This document shows, piece after piece, positions 1-6,285 of a stretch of 8,886 nt of DNA. The notes under the pieces are model-generated. The model did no database searches, had not been told where the DNA came from, and saw only the letters and a list, made by a program, of their open reading frames with translations. Location: NCBI GenBank assembly GCA_946481035.1, contig CAMLNK010000105.1:1-8886 (forward strand), given 5' to 3'. Position 1 is the first letter of the stretch. The number at the start of each line of letters is the position of its first letter. The translations under genes and the position numbers were made by a program. Source of the stretch: an uncultured Dyadobacter sp. Lineage in GTDB: Bacteria > Bacteroidota > Bacteroidia > Cytophagales > Spirosomataceae.

Positions 1-54
1 CGAAATGGGTTTGTAGAAGTGCTATGTGGGAATGGAATTATGTTTTAAGTAATA

Positions 55-62
55 TATTTTTG
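55..62 (+). promoter_or_regulatory. Putative Bacteroidota -7 promoter element of the PhyH-family gene
   Basis: The octamer TATTTTTG fits the Bacteroidota primary-sigma -7 consensus TAnnTTTG and lies 27 bp before the ATG at 90, which would give a leader of about 20 nt. I see no convincing TTTG/TTG -33 element 19-21 bp upstream, and the surrounding sequence is AT-rich, so a chance match is possible. Confidence 0.4.
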
Positions 63-89
63 AACTAAACACTTAACCGAGCGTCAGTC

Positions 90-947
90 ATGGGAAGTTT
101 CAGTTTGAATGCCAGCCAGATCGCCGACTATAACCGCGACGGCTATATTGTCGTGAAAAACCTGTTTTCCACCGAAGAGGTCGGAAAACTATACCATACC
201 GCATTGGAAAATTCAGTGATGCAGAAGAACGCTATGGATCTGAATGACCAGACGGGGAAGAAAACGAAGCTGTCGTTGTGGTTCACGCCGGGCGATGACG
301 TGTTCGGGTACCTGATCCGTAGCGAGCGGATGGTCAATTCGGTGCGGCGGCTCTTGCAGGAAGAGAGCCCGGTTTGCCATTTTCACACCAAACTCATGCA
401 AAAAGAGCCGAAAGTAGGGGGCGCATGGGAGTGGCACCAGGATTATGGGTATTGGTATAAAAATCAATTCATTTTTCCTGACCAACTGATGAGCGTGATG
501 ATCGCATTGACGCCCGCCAACAAGGAAAACGGCTGTTTGCAGGTCATTAAAGGTTCGCACAAAATGGGTAGGGTCAACCATGGCTTCGCTGGCGAGCAGG
601 TGGGTGCAGACATGGAGATGGTGAACCATGCATTGAAAACGATGGAGCTGATCTACTGTGAATTGGAGCCTGGTGATGCATTGTTTTTTCATAGTAACCT
701 CATGCACCGGTCGGAAGCGAACCTCTCGGATCATCCGCGCTGGTCGCTGATTTCCTGCTATAACTCACAATCCAACATTGCCTACGCCGAAACCTCCACA
801 TCGTGGCGGGTACCTGTTTCCATCGTTCCGGATCGTGCATTGCTCGAATGGAATGCGGAGTCTTTCGAAAATGTGGATTTTCTCAAAAAAGAAAATGACC
901 CGGCGCTGAAATCGACCGGCTGGGAGAATGAAGTGAAAACGACTTAA
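90..947 (+). CDS. Phytanoyl-CoA dioxygenase (PhyH) family Fe(II)/2-oxoglutarate oxygenase
   Basis: A 285-residue cytosolic protein of the PhyH family, whose members hydroxylate small molecules using Fe(II), O2 and 2-oxoglutarate. The facial triad is visible: His116 and Asp118 in WHQDYGYWY, and a distal histidine, most likely His206 in LMHRSEAN. Arg217 (PRW) is placed to bind the 2-oxoglutarate carboxylate, as in family members such as ectoine hydroxylase. The segment NGCLQVIKGSHKMG (147-160) is a typical family strand and loop. The length is normal and no signal peptide is seen. The ATG at 90 is the first start and has no Shine-Dalgarno, as is usual in this phylum. The substrate cannot be read from the sequence. 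The next gene on the same strand, a Gfo/Idh/MocA oxidoreductase, is separated by a repeat-filled 254-bp gap, so joint function is plausible but unproven. Confidence 0.9.
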   Translation: MGSFSLNASQIADYNRDGYIVVKNLFSTEEVGKLYHTALENSVMQKNAMDLNDQTGKKTKLSLWFTPGDDVFGYLIRSERMVNSVRRLLQEESPVCHFHTKLMQKEPKVGGAWEWHQDYGYWYKNQFIFPDQLMSVMIALTPANKENGCLQVIKGSHKMGRVNHGFAGEQVGADMEMVNHALKTMELIYCELEPGDALFFHSNLMHRSEANLSDHPRWSLISCYNSQSNIAYAETSTSWRVPVSIVPDRALLEWNAESFENVDFLKKENDPALKSTGWENEVKTT

Positions 948-950
948 TTT

Positions 951-1170
951 ATGGACAGGTGTGGTCAGGTATAGTCATGTGTGGTCAAGAATTGTCAGGT
1001 GTAGTCAAGAATTGTCATGTGTAGTCATTAATAGTTAGGGATGGCCACTAGCCGACCGGAAATGCTTTTCAACAAGTGACAATACATGACAATACATGAC
1101 AATGCTTGACAATGCTTGACTACATCTCACCACACCTGACAATACTTGACCACCCTTGACAACACCTAAC
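951..1170. repeat. Inverted array of 10-bp units filling the gap between two genes
   Basis: This gene-free stretch is two facing arms of decamers in strict 10-bp register. The left arm (954-1053) has about ten units of the form GTCAnGTnTn. The right arm (1071-1170) has ten units of the reverse form, such as AATACTTGAC. A spacer of about 17-20 bp lies between. Units 984-1003 and 1004-1023 are a 20-bp tandem duplication differing at one base; 1081-1090 and 1091-1100 are identical, as are 1101-1110 and 1111-1120, which suggests replication slippage. Left 974-1003 matches the reverse complement of 1131-1160 at 26 of 30 bases, so a transcript could fold into a very long imperfect hairpin. There are no unique spacers, so it is not a CRISPR array, and no transposase is nearby. 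The function is unknown. Confidence 0.9.
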
Positions 1171-1201
1171 CTATTTCTAAACCATTAAATTGATTGCTGA
1201 T

Positions 1202-2407
1202 ATGCAGAAAATCGCAATGCTCGGCTCCGGCTTTATCGGACGTTTTTATGCGGAATCCATTCATGGGCAGCGTAGCCGCGACCGCGTGGTGGCCATTTAT
1301 GCGCGGCGGGAAGAAAGCGCCAAAAAGTTTGCCGACGATTATGGCTGCGACTTCTGGTCTTCGAATATGGAAGAGGTGATCGCACATCCCGATGTGAATA
1401 TGGTTTGCATTGCGTTGCCCAACAACGTTCACGAGGAAGCGGTGCTGCTTTGCGCCAAACATAAAAAGGCCGTGGTATCGACCAAGCCCCTGGGGCGCAA
1501 CGGCGCAGAGGCGTTACGGATGCTGAAAGCCGTCGAGGAGGCCGGAATATTCGCGGGTTACCTGGAAGATCTTTGCTACACCCCCAAATTTTTGAAATCG
1601 CTGGAAAGTGTTAAAAATGGCTCGCTAGGTCGCATTATCTGGGCCAAATCGCGCGAGGCCCACCCGGGCCCGCATAGCGAGTGGTTTTGGGATATTGAGC
1701 AAGCAGGCGGCGGTTGCATCCTGGATTTGGGCTGCCATTGCATCGAGATTTCACGGAATTTTATTGGGAAGGATATCAAACCGGTGGAGGTAATGTGCTG
1801 GGCGGATACGCAGGTGAAGCCCATCGATGCCGAAGATCATGCGATTGCATTGGTTAAATATGAAAATGGCGCTATCGGGCAGTTTGAAGTGAGCTGGACG
1901 TTCCGTGGAGGGATGGATTTGCGCGACGAGGTAATGGGGACCGAGGGTACGATCTGGATCAATAACTTTTTGAGAACGGGTTTTGAAATGTTCACGACCG
2001 GCCAAAACCCGGACGGTGCCGGCGAGGAATATGTGGCTGAAAAGGCCGAAAGCAATACTGGCTGGCTGTTCCCGGTAGGCGACGAGGTGAACGACCTGGG
2101 GTATAACCACATGTTCACGGATATGTTCAATTCTGCTGAAAAAGGTAATGAGCCCGCTGAGACGTTTTATGATGGCTATATTGTGAATGCGGTGATCGAT
2201 GCGGCTTATAAATCGGCGAAATCAAAGCTTTGGGAGAAGGTGGAGCTGCCTGTGTGGCGTGGGCGCGAGGGCGTGGAGAAACCATCCAACTATGTTTCGT
2301 ATAATGAAACGCATTACCTGATCAAGCAGGAAGTGACGCACGACGGGCGCAATAAACTGATCCTGAAAGACAAGGTGACCGGCAAGATCACCGAGCAGGA
2401 TATTTAA
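1202..2407 (+). CDS. Gfo/Idh/MocA family NAD(P)-dependent oxidoreductase
   Basis: A soluble dehydrogenase-like protein of 401 residues. The N-terminal Rossmann fold carries the dinucleotide motif GSGFIG (8-13). STKPLG (93-98) corresponds to the family EKP motif, with catalytic Lys95. The C-terminal substrate domain contains GGGCILDLGCHCIE (169-182), where Asp175 and His179 match the family D-x3-H catalytic site. The family oxidises or reduces sugars, inositols and related polyols; the substrate here is unknown. I chose the ATG at 1202 because it puts the Rossmann strand (MQKIAMLGSG) directly at the N-terminus; an in-frame TTG at 1190 would add four residues and is less likely. No TAnnTTTG promoter is visible immediately upstream, where the decamer array ends at 1170, so it may be transcribed from the dioxygenase promoter through the array. 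The last 40 or so residues form a tail beyond the core fold. Confidence 0.9.
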   Translation: MQKIAMLGSGFIGRFYAESIHGQRSRDRVVAIYARREESAKKFADDYGCDFWSSNMEEVIAHPDVNMVCIALPNNVHEEAVLLCAKHKKAVVSTKPLGRNGAEALRMLKAVEEAGIFAGYLEDLCYTPKFLKSLESVKNGSLGRIIWAKSREAHPGPHSEWFWDIEQAGGGCILDLGCHCIEISRNFIGKDIKPVEVMCWADTQVKPIDAEDHAIALVKYENGAIGQFEVSWTFRGGMDLRDEVMGTEGTIWINNFLRTGFEMFTTGQNPDGAGEEYVAEKAESNTGWLFPVGDEVNDLGYNHMFTDMFNSAEKGNEPAETFYDGYIVNAVIDAAYKSAKSKLWEKVELPVWRGREGVEKPSNYVSYNETHYLIKQEVTHDGRNKLILKDKVTGKITEQDI

Positions 2408-2431
2408 CGGGTATTTTTCATGGAATATGCC

Positions 2432-2439
2432 TATATTTA
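2432..2439 (+). promoter_or_regulatory. Possible -7 promoter element of ssb
   Basis: TATATTTA departs from TAnnTTTG only at the last base and lies 34 bp before the ssb ATG, within the 66-bp gap after the oxidoreductase. No clear -33 element is present. It is offered as the best candidate for separate ssb transcription. Confidence 0.3.
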
Positions 2440-2473
2440 AGGTTGCAACAAACATTAACCACGTTAAGAAATC

Positions 2474-2965
2474 ATGGCAGGAAGTGTTAATAAAGTAATT
2501 CTGATCGGTAACCTGGGTAGCGATCCGGAGGTGCGTTACCTCGAAAGCGGATCGGCGGTGGCGAAGTTCAACATCGCAACGACCGAAACTTACACGAACA
2601 AAAACGGCGAGCGTGTAGACAATACCGAATGGCACCGCATTGAGCTTTGGGAGGGATTGGCAAAAGTGGCAGAGAAATACCTCAAAAAGGGAAATCAGGT
2701 GTATATCGAAGGCCGTATCCGCACCGATACCTGGACGGATAAGGAAGGCCAGCAACGTACCGGCGTAACGATCCGTGCAAACAGCATGACGCTGCTTGGA
2801 GGTCCTTCGGGTGGTAACTCCGGCGGAGATTATAACCAGGGTGGCCAGCAAGGCGGTTACCCGCAGCAGGGCAACGCGCCGCGTGGCAACAATGCACCGC
2901 GGCCTTCGGACCCGATACCGCCGTCGATGGCAGCCGGCAACGATGACGACGATCTGCCGTTCTGA
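2474..2965 (+). CDS. ssb: Single-stranded DNA-binding protein
   Basis: A 163-residue SSB, which coats single-stranded DNA in replication, recombination and repair and recruits partner enzymes through its C-terminal tip. Residues 1-108 form the OB fold, starting VNKVILIGNLGSDPEVRYL and containing the conserved TEWHRI (51-56; Trp53 is equivalent to the DNA-stacking Trp54 of E. coli). Residues 109-150 are a Gly/Gln/Asn/Pro-rich disordered linker. The end, DDDDLPF, is the acidic interaction tip ending in the canonical Pro-Phe. The length is normal, and the ATG at 2474 gives the expected N-terminus. It is followed by a stem-loop and gldE on the same strand, a gene order common in Bacteroidota. Confidence 0.97.
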   Translation: MAGSVNKVILIGNLGSDPEVRYLESGSAVAKFNIATTETYTNKNGERVDNTEWHRIELWEGLAKVAEKYLKKGNQVYIEGRIRTDTWTDKEGQQRTGVTIRANSMTLLGGPSGGNSGGDYNQGGQQGGYPQQGNAPRGNNAPRPSDPIPPSMAAGNDDDDLPF

Positions 2966-2982
2966 TGCATTCAATGAGACAA

Positions 2983-3047
2983 TAGCGAGTCCCGCTTAAA
3001 AATGTATTTATTCCCGAATAGATGCAGTTATTAAGCGGGATTCGCTA
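2983..3047 (+). other. 17-bp stem-loop between ssb and gldE
   Basis: TAGCGAGTCCCGCTTAA (2983-2999) pairs with TTAAGCGGGATTCGCTA (3031-3047) over all 17 positions, with one G-U wobble in RNA. The loop is 31 nt and contains a small inner palindrome (TATTC/GAATA, 3009-3020). No run of T follows the right arm, so it is not a classic intrinsic terminator. It begins 17 bp after the ssb stop and ends 45 bp before the gldE start, and could act as an mRNA 3' stabiliser, a processing site or an attenuator. The stem is certain from the bases; the role is inference. Confidence 0.7.
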
Positions 3048-3092
3048 CATTTATCTGATTGAATACCTATTTTGAACATTCTCTGACATTTC

Positions 3093-4409
3093 GTGAAAGA
3101 AACAGAAGACAGTGACGACCCGCTTGCCCGAACGCGTACGGGGATTCATTTTCCCCAGAAAAGTACGCAAACCACTCTGGCAGGGGTGCTCATACCCGTT
3201 GATTTCCTGGCTCCTTACGACTTCATCCTTGTTATTTTTTTGCTGATTATATCCCTGTTTCTGTCGGGAATCCGGGCGGCTTACGCAGCTTCCGGCGCGA
3301 TGGAAAACCCCTGGGAGCGCAAGGCAGAAGGCGACAATAACTTACCTACACGTATTCAGCAATTGGCGCTTTCGCTGGTCCAGCGGGGCATTACGTTGTT
3401 TGCATTGTTGCTTGCGGGGCGTCTGGCCTGGTTGCATATGGAAGCCGGAAGCGTTGAAATGGTTCGCTGGGCGGTACTCGCGTTCCTGGTGATCTGGATA
3501 TGGCTCGATGCGATAGTACGTTACAACAGCGCCCGCAAAGCGCAGGAGTTTATTCCCAAAATATCCGGCCTCACACAGTTTCTGATCAAAATATGCAAGC
3601 CGCTGACCCAGCCGATTATGAAACTTGGTTATTCATTCGGCGTGCTTACGCCGCAAGGCGCCGAGATCACGACCGAAATGCTGGAAGCCAAGGCGGAAAG
3701 TGAGGAAGAGACGGATCTGCTGCGCGGATTGGCCAATTTCCGGCAAACCAACGCGCGCAAGGCCATGCAGGCGCGTGTACAGGTGACCGCATTCGATATT
3801 GAACTCGATTTTCACGAGTTAATGGACCGCATTAATAAGTCGGGATACTCGCGGGTGCCGGTCTATCGCGACGATCTCGACCACGTGGAAGGTATTTTGA
3901 ATGTAAAAGATTTGCTGCCGCATATTCATCTGGACGAGCATTTCAACTGGCAGAAACTGTTGCGCCCCGTCTACTTCATCCCCGAAAGCAAACGCCTCGA
4001 CGATCTGATGAAAGACTTTCAAAACCGCCGCGTGCATATGGCGATTGTTGTCGACGAGTACGGCGGGACAAGCGGATTGATTACCCTGGAAGATATTATC
4101 GAAGAAATTTTTGGGGACATTAATGATGAATATGACGAAGACGAGGAGGTGAATTACACTCAGGTCGACGAGAATACGTACGTCTTCGAAGGCAAGGTAC
4201 TCATCAACGACCTGTGCCGCATTCTAAACCTCGAAACCGATTATTTTGACGAGGTTCGGGGCAATAGCGAGTCGCTGGCGGGGCTGCTGCTGGAACTGTT
4301 TTCACGGCTTCCGCGGACGGGCGAGATCGCTACGCATCGGGAAGTAACCTTCAAGGTACAGTCGGCCGACAAGAAGCGCATTAAAAAGGTGCGGGTGTTG
4401 GTATCCTGA
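3093..4409 (+). CDS. gldE: Gliding motility-associated protein GldE, CNNM/CorC-like with CBS pair
   Basis: A 438-residue inner-membrane protein of the hemolysin C/CorC-like family. Three hydrophobic segments (about 43-62, 92-113, 122-143) form a divergent DUF21/CNNM domain. Then come two CBS domains (about 224-280 and 290-345), the second with the hallmark VVDEYGGTSGLITLEDIIEE (319-338), and a C-terminal CorC_HlyC (FAD-binding-like) domain from about 360 to 438. In Flavobacterium johnsoniae GldE supports gliding together with GldD; the exact activity is not settled. The start is GTG at 3093: an in-frame TGA at 3084 blocks extension and the next methionine codon, residue 70, lies beyond the first membrane segment. 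The order ssb-gldE favours GldE over a generic CorC. The usual partner gldD is not downstream; guaB is. Confidence 0.88.
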   Translation: MKETEDSDDPLARTRTGIHFPQKSTQTTLAGVLIPVDFLAPYDFILVIFLLIISLFLSGIRAAYAASGAMENPWERKAEGDNNLPTRIQQLALSLVQRGITLFALLLAGRLAWLHMEAGSVEMVRWAVLAFLVIWIWLDAIVRYNSARKAQEFIPKISGLTQFLIKICKPLTQPIMKLGYSFGVLTPQGAEITTEMLEAKAESEEETDLLRGLANFRQTNARKAMQARVQVTAFDIELDFHELMDRINKSGYSRVPVYRDDLDHVEGILNVKDLLPHIHLDEHFNWQKLLRPVYFIPESKRLDDLMKDFQNRRVHMAIVVDEYGGTSGLITLEDIIEEIFGDINDEYDEDEEVNYTQVDENTYVFEGKVLINDLCRILNLETDYFDEVRGNSESLAGLLLELFSRLPRTGEIATHREVTFKVQSADKKRIKKVRVLVS

Positions 4410-4410
4410 G

Positions 4411-4519
4411 GGCAGTTGGCTTTCGGCTGTCGGCAACCGGCCTTGGGGGATTGCGATCTTTAATTTTTCTCCGAATAAACGAAGTTGCTGATCGCCGAAA
4501 GCCGACGGCCGAAAGCTGG
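4411..4519. repeat. Inverted array of 7-bp units between gldE and guaB
   Basis: Directly after the gldE stop, heptamers run in register: GGCAGTT, GGCTTTC, GGCTGTC, GGCAACC, GGCCTTG (4411-4445). Facing them is AGTTGCT, GATCGCC, GAAAGCC, GACGGCC, GAAAGCT (4483-4517), the reverse-complement form. The core GCTTTCGGCTGTCGGC (4419-4434) pairs with 4501-4516 at 15 of 16 bases, the remaining pair being a U-G wobble, with a 66-nt loop. An A-rich run follows (4521-4531). No T-tract follows, so it is not a textbook terminator on the plus strand, although it sits where the gldE transcript might end. The period is exactly 7 bp and the consensus is about GGCnnTC. Confidence 0.85.
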
Positions 4520-4565
4520 TTAAAGAAAAAATACAATTCGATTTTATTTACTCAGAACTTATTCT

Positions 4566-4573
4566 TAATTTTG
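4566..4573 (+). promoter_or_regulatory. -7 promoter element of guaB
   Basis: TAATTTTG is an exact match to the Bacteroidota -7 consensus TAnnTTTG, 28 bp before the guaB ATG, predicting a leader of about 20 nt. The -33 region (around 4537-4545, TTCGATTTT) is only loosely TTTG-like, at a spacing of about 20 bp. Confidence 0.6.
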
Positions 4574-4601
4574 CCCGGCAAATAACAATAGTTTATTTGC
4601 T

Positions 4602-6074
4602 ATGAACACAGACCCATCCAAAGTCCTCTTCGAGGCGCTCACCTACGACGACGTTCTGTTAATCCCCGGTTATTCAGAAGTCCTGCCTCGTAACACAACA
4701 ACAAAAACCAAGCTTACCCGTAACATCGAGTTGAACATTCCTATTGTGTCAGCTGCTATGGATACGGTGACGGAATTTGAACTGGCCATCGCCATGGCTC
4801 AGGAAGGCGGTATTGGAATAATCCATAAAAATATGTCCCTGGAAGCGCAAGCTGAGCAGGTGAGAAAGGTAAAACGTTCTGAAAGCGGCATGATCCTCGA
4901 CCCGATCACGCTGCTCGACACTGCGACCCTTGGCGACGCGCACCAGATTATGCGCGAGTTCAAGATCGGAGGTATCCCCGTCATCAACAAAGACCACAAA
5001 TTGGTAGGTATCCTTACCAACCGCGACCTGCGTTTCGAGCGTGAAATGAGCAAGCCGGTAACCGAAATCATGACGAAGGACAACCTCGTTACTGCTTCGG
5101 AAGGTCTGTCACTGGACGATGCGGAGAAAATCCTGCAAGAGTACAAAATTGAAAAACTGCCTATCGTAGATTCAGAGTATCGTCTGACGGGTTTAATCAC
5201 CTATAAGGACATCCTGAAACGCAAATCACATCCGAATGCCTGTAAAGACGAATATGGCCGCCTACGCGTAGGAGCAGCCATAGGCGTTACGCCGGACGTG
5301 CTGAAACGCGTTGAAGCGTTGGTAAAAGCAGGTGTGGATGTTGTCAGCCTCGATACTGCCCACGGACATTCCCAAGGCGTAATCGAAGCATTGAAATCCA
5401 TTAAAGCGGCATTCCCTAAACTGGATGTGATCGCTGGTAACGTGGCCACAGGCGCAGCTGCCAAAGCATTGGCTGATGCCGGTGCCGACGCAGTGAAAGT
5501 GGGTGTGGGCCCGGGTAGTATCTGTACCACGCGTATCATCGCGGGTATCGGTGTTCCGCAGCTTACCGCGGTAATGTGGGCAGCCGAAGGCCTGAAAGGC
5601 ACCGGCGTTCCGGTAATCGCCGATGGGGGTATCCGTTTCTCAGGTGATATGACCAAAGCATTGGCCGGCGGTGCAAGTACGATCATGATCGGCTCAATGC
5701 TCGCTGGTAGCGATGAGGCTCCGGGTGAAGTTGTAATTTATGAAGGACGGAAATTCAAAGCTTACCGCGGAATGGGATCGGTGGAAGCCATGGAAGATGG
5801 TTCAAAAGACCGTTATTTCCAGGATGCGGAAGATGACGTGAAGAAACTGGTTCCGGAAGGTATCGTGGGTCGCGTACCATTCAAGGGCAAGGTTTCGGAG
5901 ATCATTTATCAGATGGTAGGAGGTTTGAAAGCGGGTATGGGGTACTGCGGCGCTGGTGATATCGAATCGTTGCAGAATGCACAGTTTGTGAAAATCACTT
6001 CTGCCGGTGTGAAAGAAAGCCACCCGCACGATATCATGATTCAGAAAGAAGCTCCGAATTATTCGAGATCGTAA
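4602..6074 (+). CDS. guaB: Inosine-5'-monophosphate dehydrogenase
   Basis: A 490-residue cytosolic enzyme converting IMP to XMP with NAD+, the committed step of GMP synthesis. The (beta/alpha)8 barrel is interrupted by two CBS domains (about 95-210), as usual. Visible active-site elements are the catalytic-loop motif [10 protein letters not shown] (301-310) with nucleophile Cys308; Asp251 in SLDTAHGH; the IMP-phosphate segments DGGIRFSGD (341-349) and GSMLAG (364-369); [10 protein letters not shown] (388-397); and the mobile-flap Arg404-Tyr405 in KDRYFQ. The length is typical of bacterial IMPDH and no key residue is missing. It has its own predicted promoter and is followed by a strong bidirectional terminator, so it is probably monocistronic. 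No guaA is in the window. Confidence 0.98.
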   Translation: MNTDPSKVLFEALTYDDVLLIPGYSEVLPRNTTTKTKLTRNIELNIPIVSAAMDTVTEFELAIAMAQEGGIGIIHKNMSLEAQAEQVRKVKRSESGMILDPITLLDTATLGDAHQIMREFKIGGIPVINKDHKLVGILTNRDLRFEREMSKPVTEIMTKDNLVTASEGLSLDDAEKILQEYKIEKLPIVDSEYRLTGLITYKDILKRKSHPNACKDEYGRLRVGAAIGVTPDVLKRVEALVKAGVDVVSLDTAHGHSQGVIEALKSIKAAFPKLDVIAGNVATGAAAKALADAGADAVKVGVGPGSICTTRIIAGIGVPQLTAVMWAAEGLKGTGVPVIADGGIRFSGDMTKALAGGASTIMIGSMLAGSDEAPGEVVIYEGRKFKAYRGMGSVEAMEDGSKDRYFQDAEDDVKKLVPEGIVGRVPFKGKVSEIIYQMVGGLKAGMGYCGAGDIESLQNAQFVKITSAGVKESHPHDIMIQKEAPNYSRS

Positions 6075-6084
6075 ATGTGGGTTT

Positions 6085-6114
6085 GATGGTCGGTTGTTTT
6101 GACCGCCGACCATC
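6085..6114 (+). other. Small hairpin after guaB competing with the larger inverted repeat
   Basis: GATGGTCGG (6085-6093) pairs perfectly with CCGACCATC (6106-6114) across a 12-nt loop. The right arm overlaps the left heptamer array that can instead pair with 6251-6280, so the two folds are mutually exclusive. Whether this matters biologically is unknown. Confidence 0.5.
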
Positions 6115-6280
6115 GACCGCTGACCGCCGTTGGGTGGTAGTTTGATTCACTACCGATAGGCGGCATTGATATAGCAAAAAAGCGTCGTAGGGTTTCCTGC
6201 GACGCTTTTTTGCTATGTAATAAATCTTTTAAAACCCAACTAACACTAATCGGCGGTCCGCGGTCGGCCGTCGGCGGTCA
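6100..6280. repeat. Inverted array of 7-bp units enclosing the guaB/dedA terminator
   Basis: The left arm 6100-6129 reads as heptamers TGACCGC, CGACCAT, CGACCGC, TGACCGC plus CG. The right arm 6251-6280 reads CGGCGGT, CCGCGGT, CGGCCGT, CGGCGGT plus CA. The arms are reverse complements at 26 of 30 positions, with a 121-bp spacer whose centre nearly coincides with the terminator hairpin at 6171-6216. The right arm ends 5 bp from the stop codon of the DedA gene. The unit shares the TCGGC core with the array at 4411-4519. It would fold as an outer stem around the terminator, on either strand. No mobile-element gene is present. Confidence 0.85.
6171..6216. terminator. Bidirectional intrinsic terminator between convergent guaB and dedA
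   Basis: ATAGCAAAAAAGCGTCG (6171-6187) and CGACGCTTTTTTGCTAT (6200-6216) are perfect reverse complements. The stem continues inward through 6188-6191/6196-6199 with one wobble to a GTTT loop. Read on the plus strand it is a GC-rich hairpin followed by T6 (6206-6211); read on the minus strand the A6 at 6176-6181 becomes the T-tract. This fits termination of guaB from the left and of the ComA-like/DedA transcript from the right. Confidence 0.93.
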
Positions 6281-6285
6281 AGAAA

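Noticed and set aside
213..734. 173-codon open frame on the minus strand within the dioxygenase gene
   Set aside because: Composition is that of an antisense shadow of a well-supported gene, with no recognisable domain or promoter.
1071..1160. Many TTGAC/TTGACA strings that resemble E. coli -35 boxes
   Set aside because: They are the core of the decamer repeat; Bacteroidota promoters use a different consensus and no TAnnTTTG box is at the right spacing.
951..1170. Short regularly spaced repeats that could suggest a CRISPR array
   Set aside because: Units are 10 bp and contiguous with no unique spacers, they invert at the midpoint, and no cas gene is present.
1190..1201. TTG start four codons upstream for the Gfo/Idh/MocA gene
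   Set aside because: The ATG at 1202 begins directly at the Rossmann strand, as is usual in the family, and TTG starts are rarer.
2222..2974. 250-codon open frame on the minus strand across ssb
   Set aside because: It lies opposite ssb and the end of the oxidoreductase gene, shows no recognisable domain, and the plus-strand proteins are unambiguous; a shadow frame.
4410..4601. Purine riboswitch upstream of guaB
   Set aside because: The predicted leader is only about 20 nt and the structured part is the heptamer array upstream of the promoter; no conserved purine-aptamer core was seen.
5201..5686. 161-codon minus-strand open frame inside guaB
   Set aside because: Antisense to the conserved IMPDH barrel, with low-complexity Ala/Pro/Thr composition; a shadow frame.
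6134..6154. Small hairpin GGTAGT/ACTACC between the array and the terminator
   Set aside because: The six base pairs could easily arise by chance and no role is suggested beyond the stronger structures beside it.
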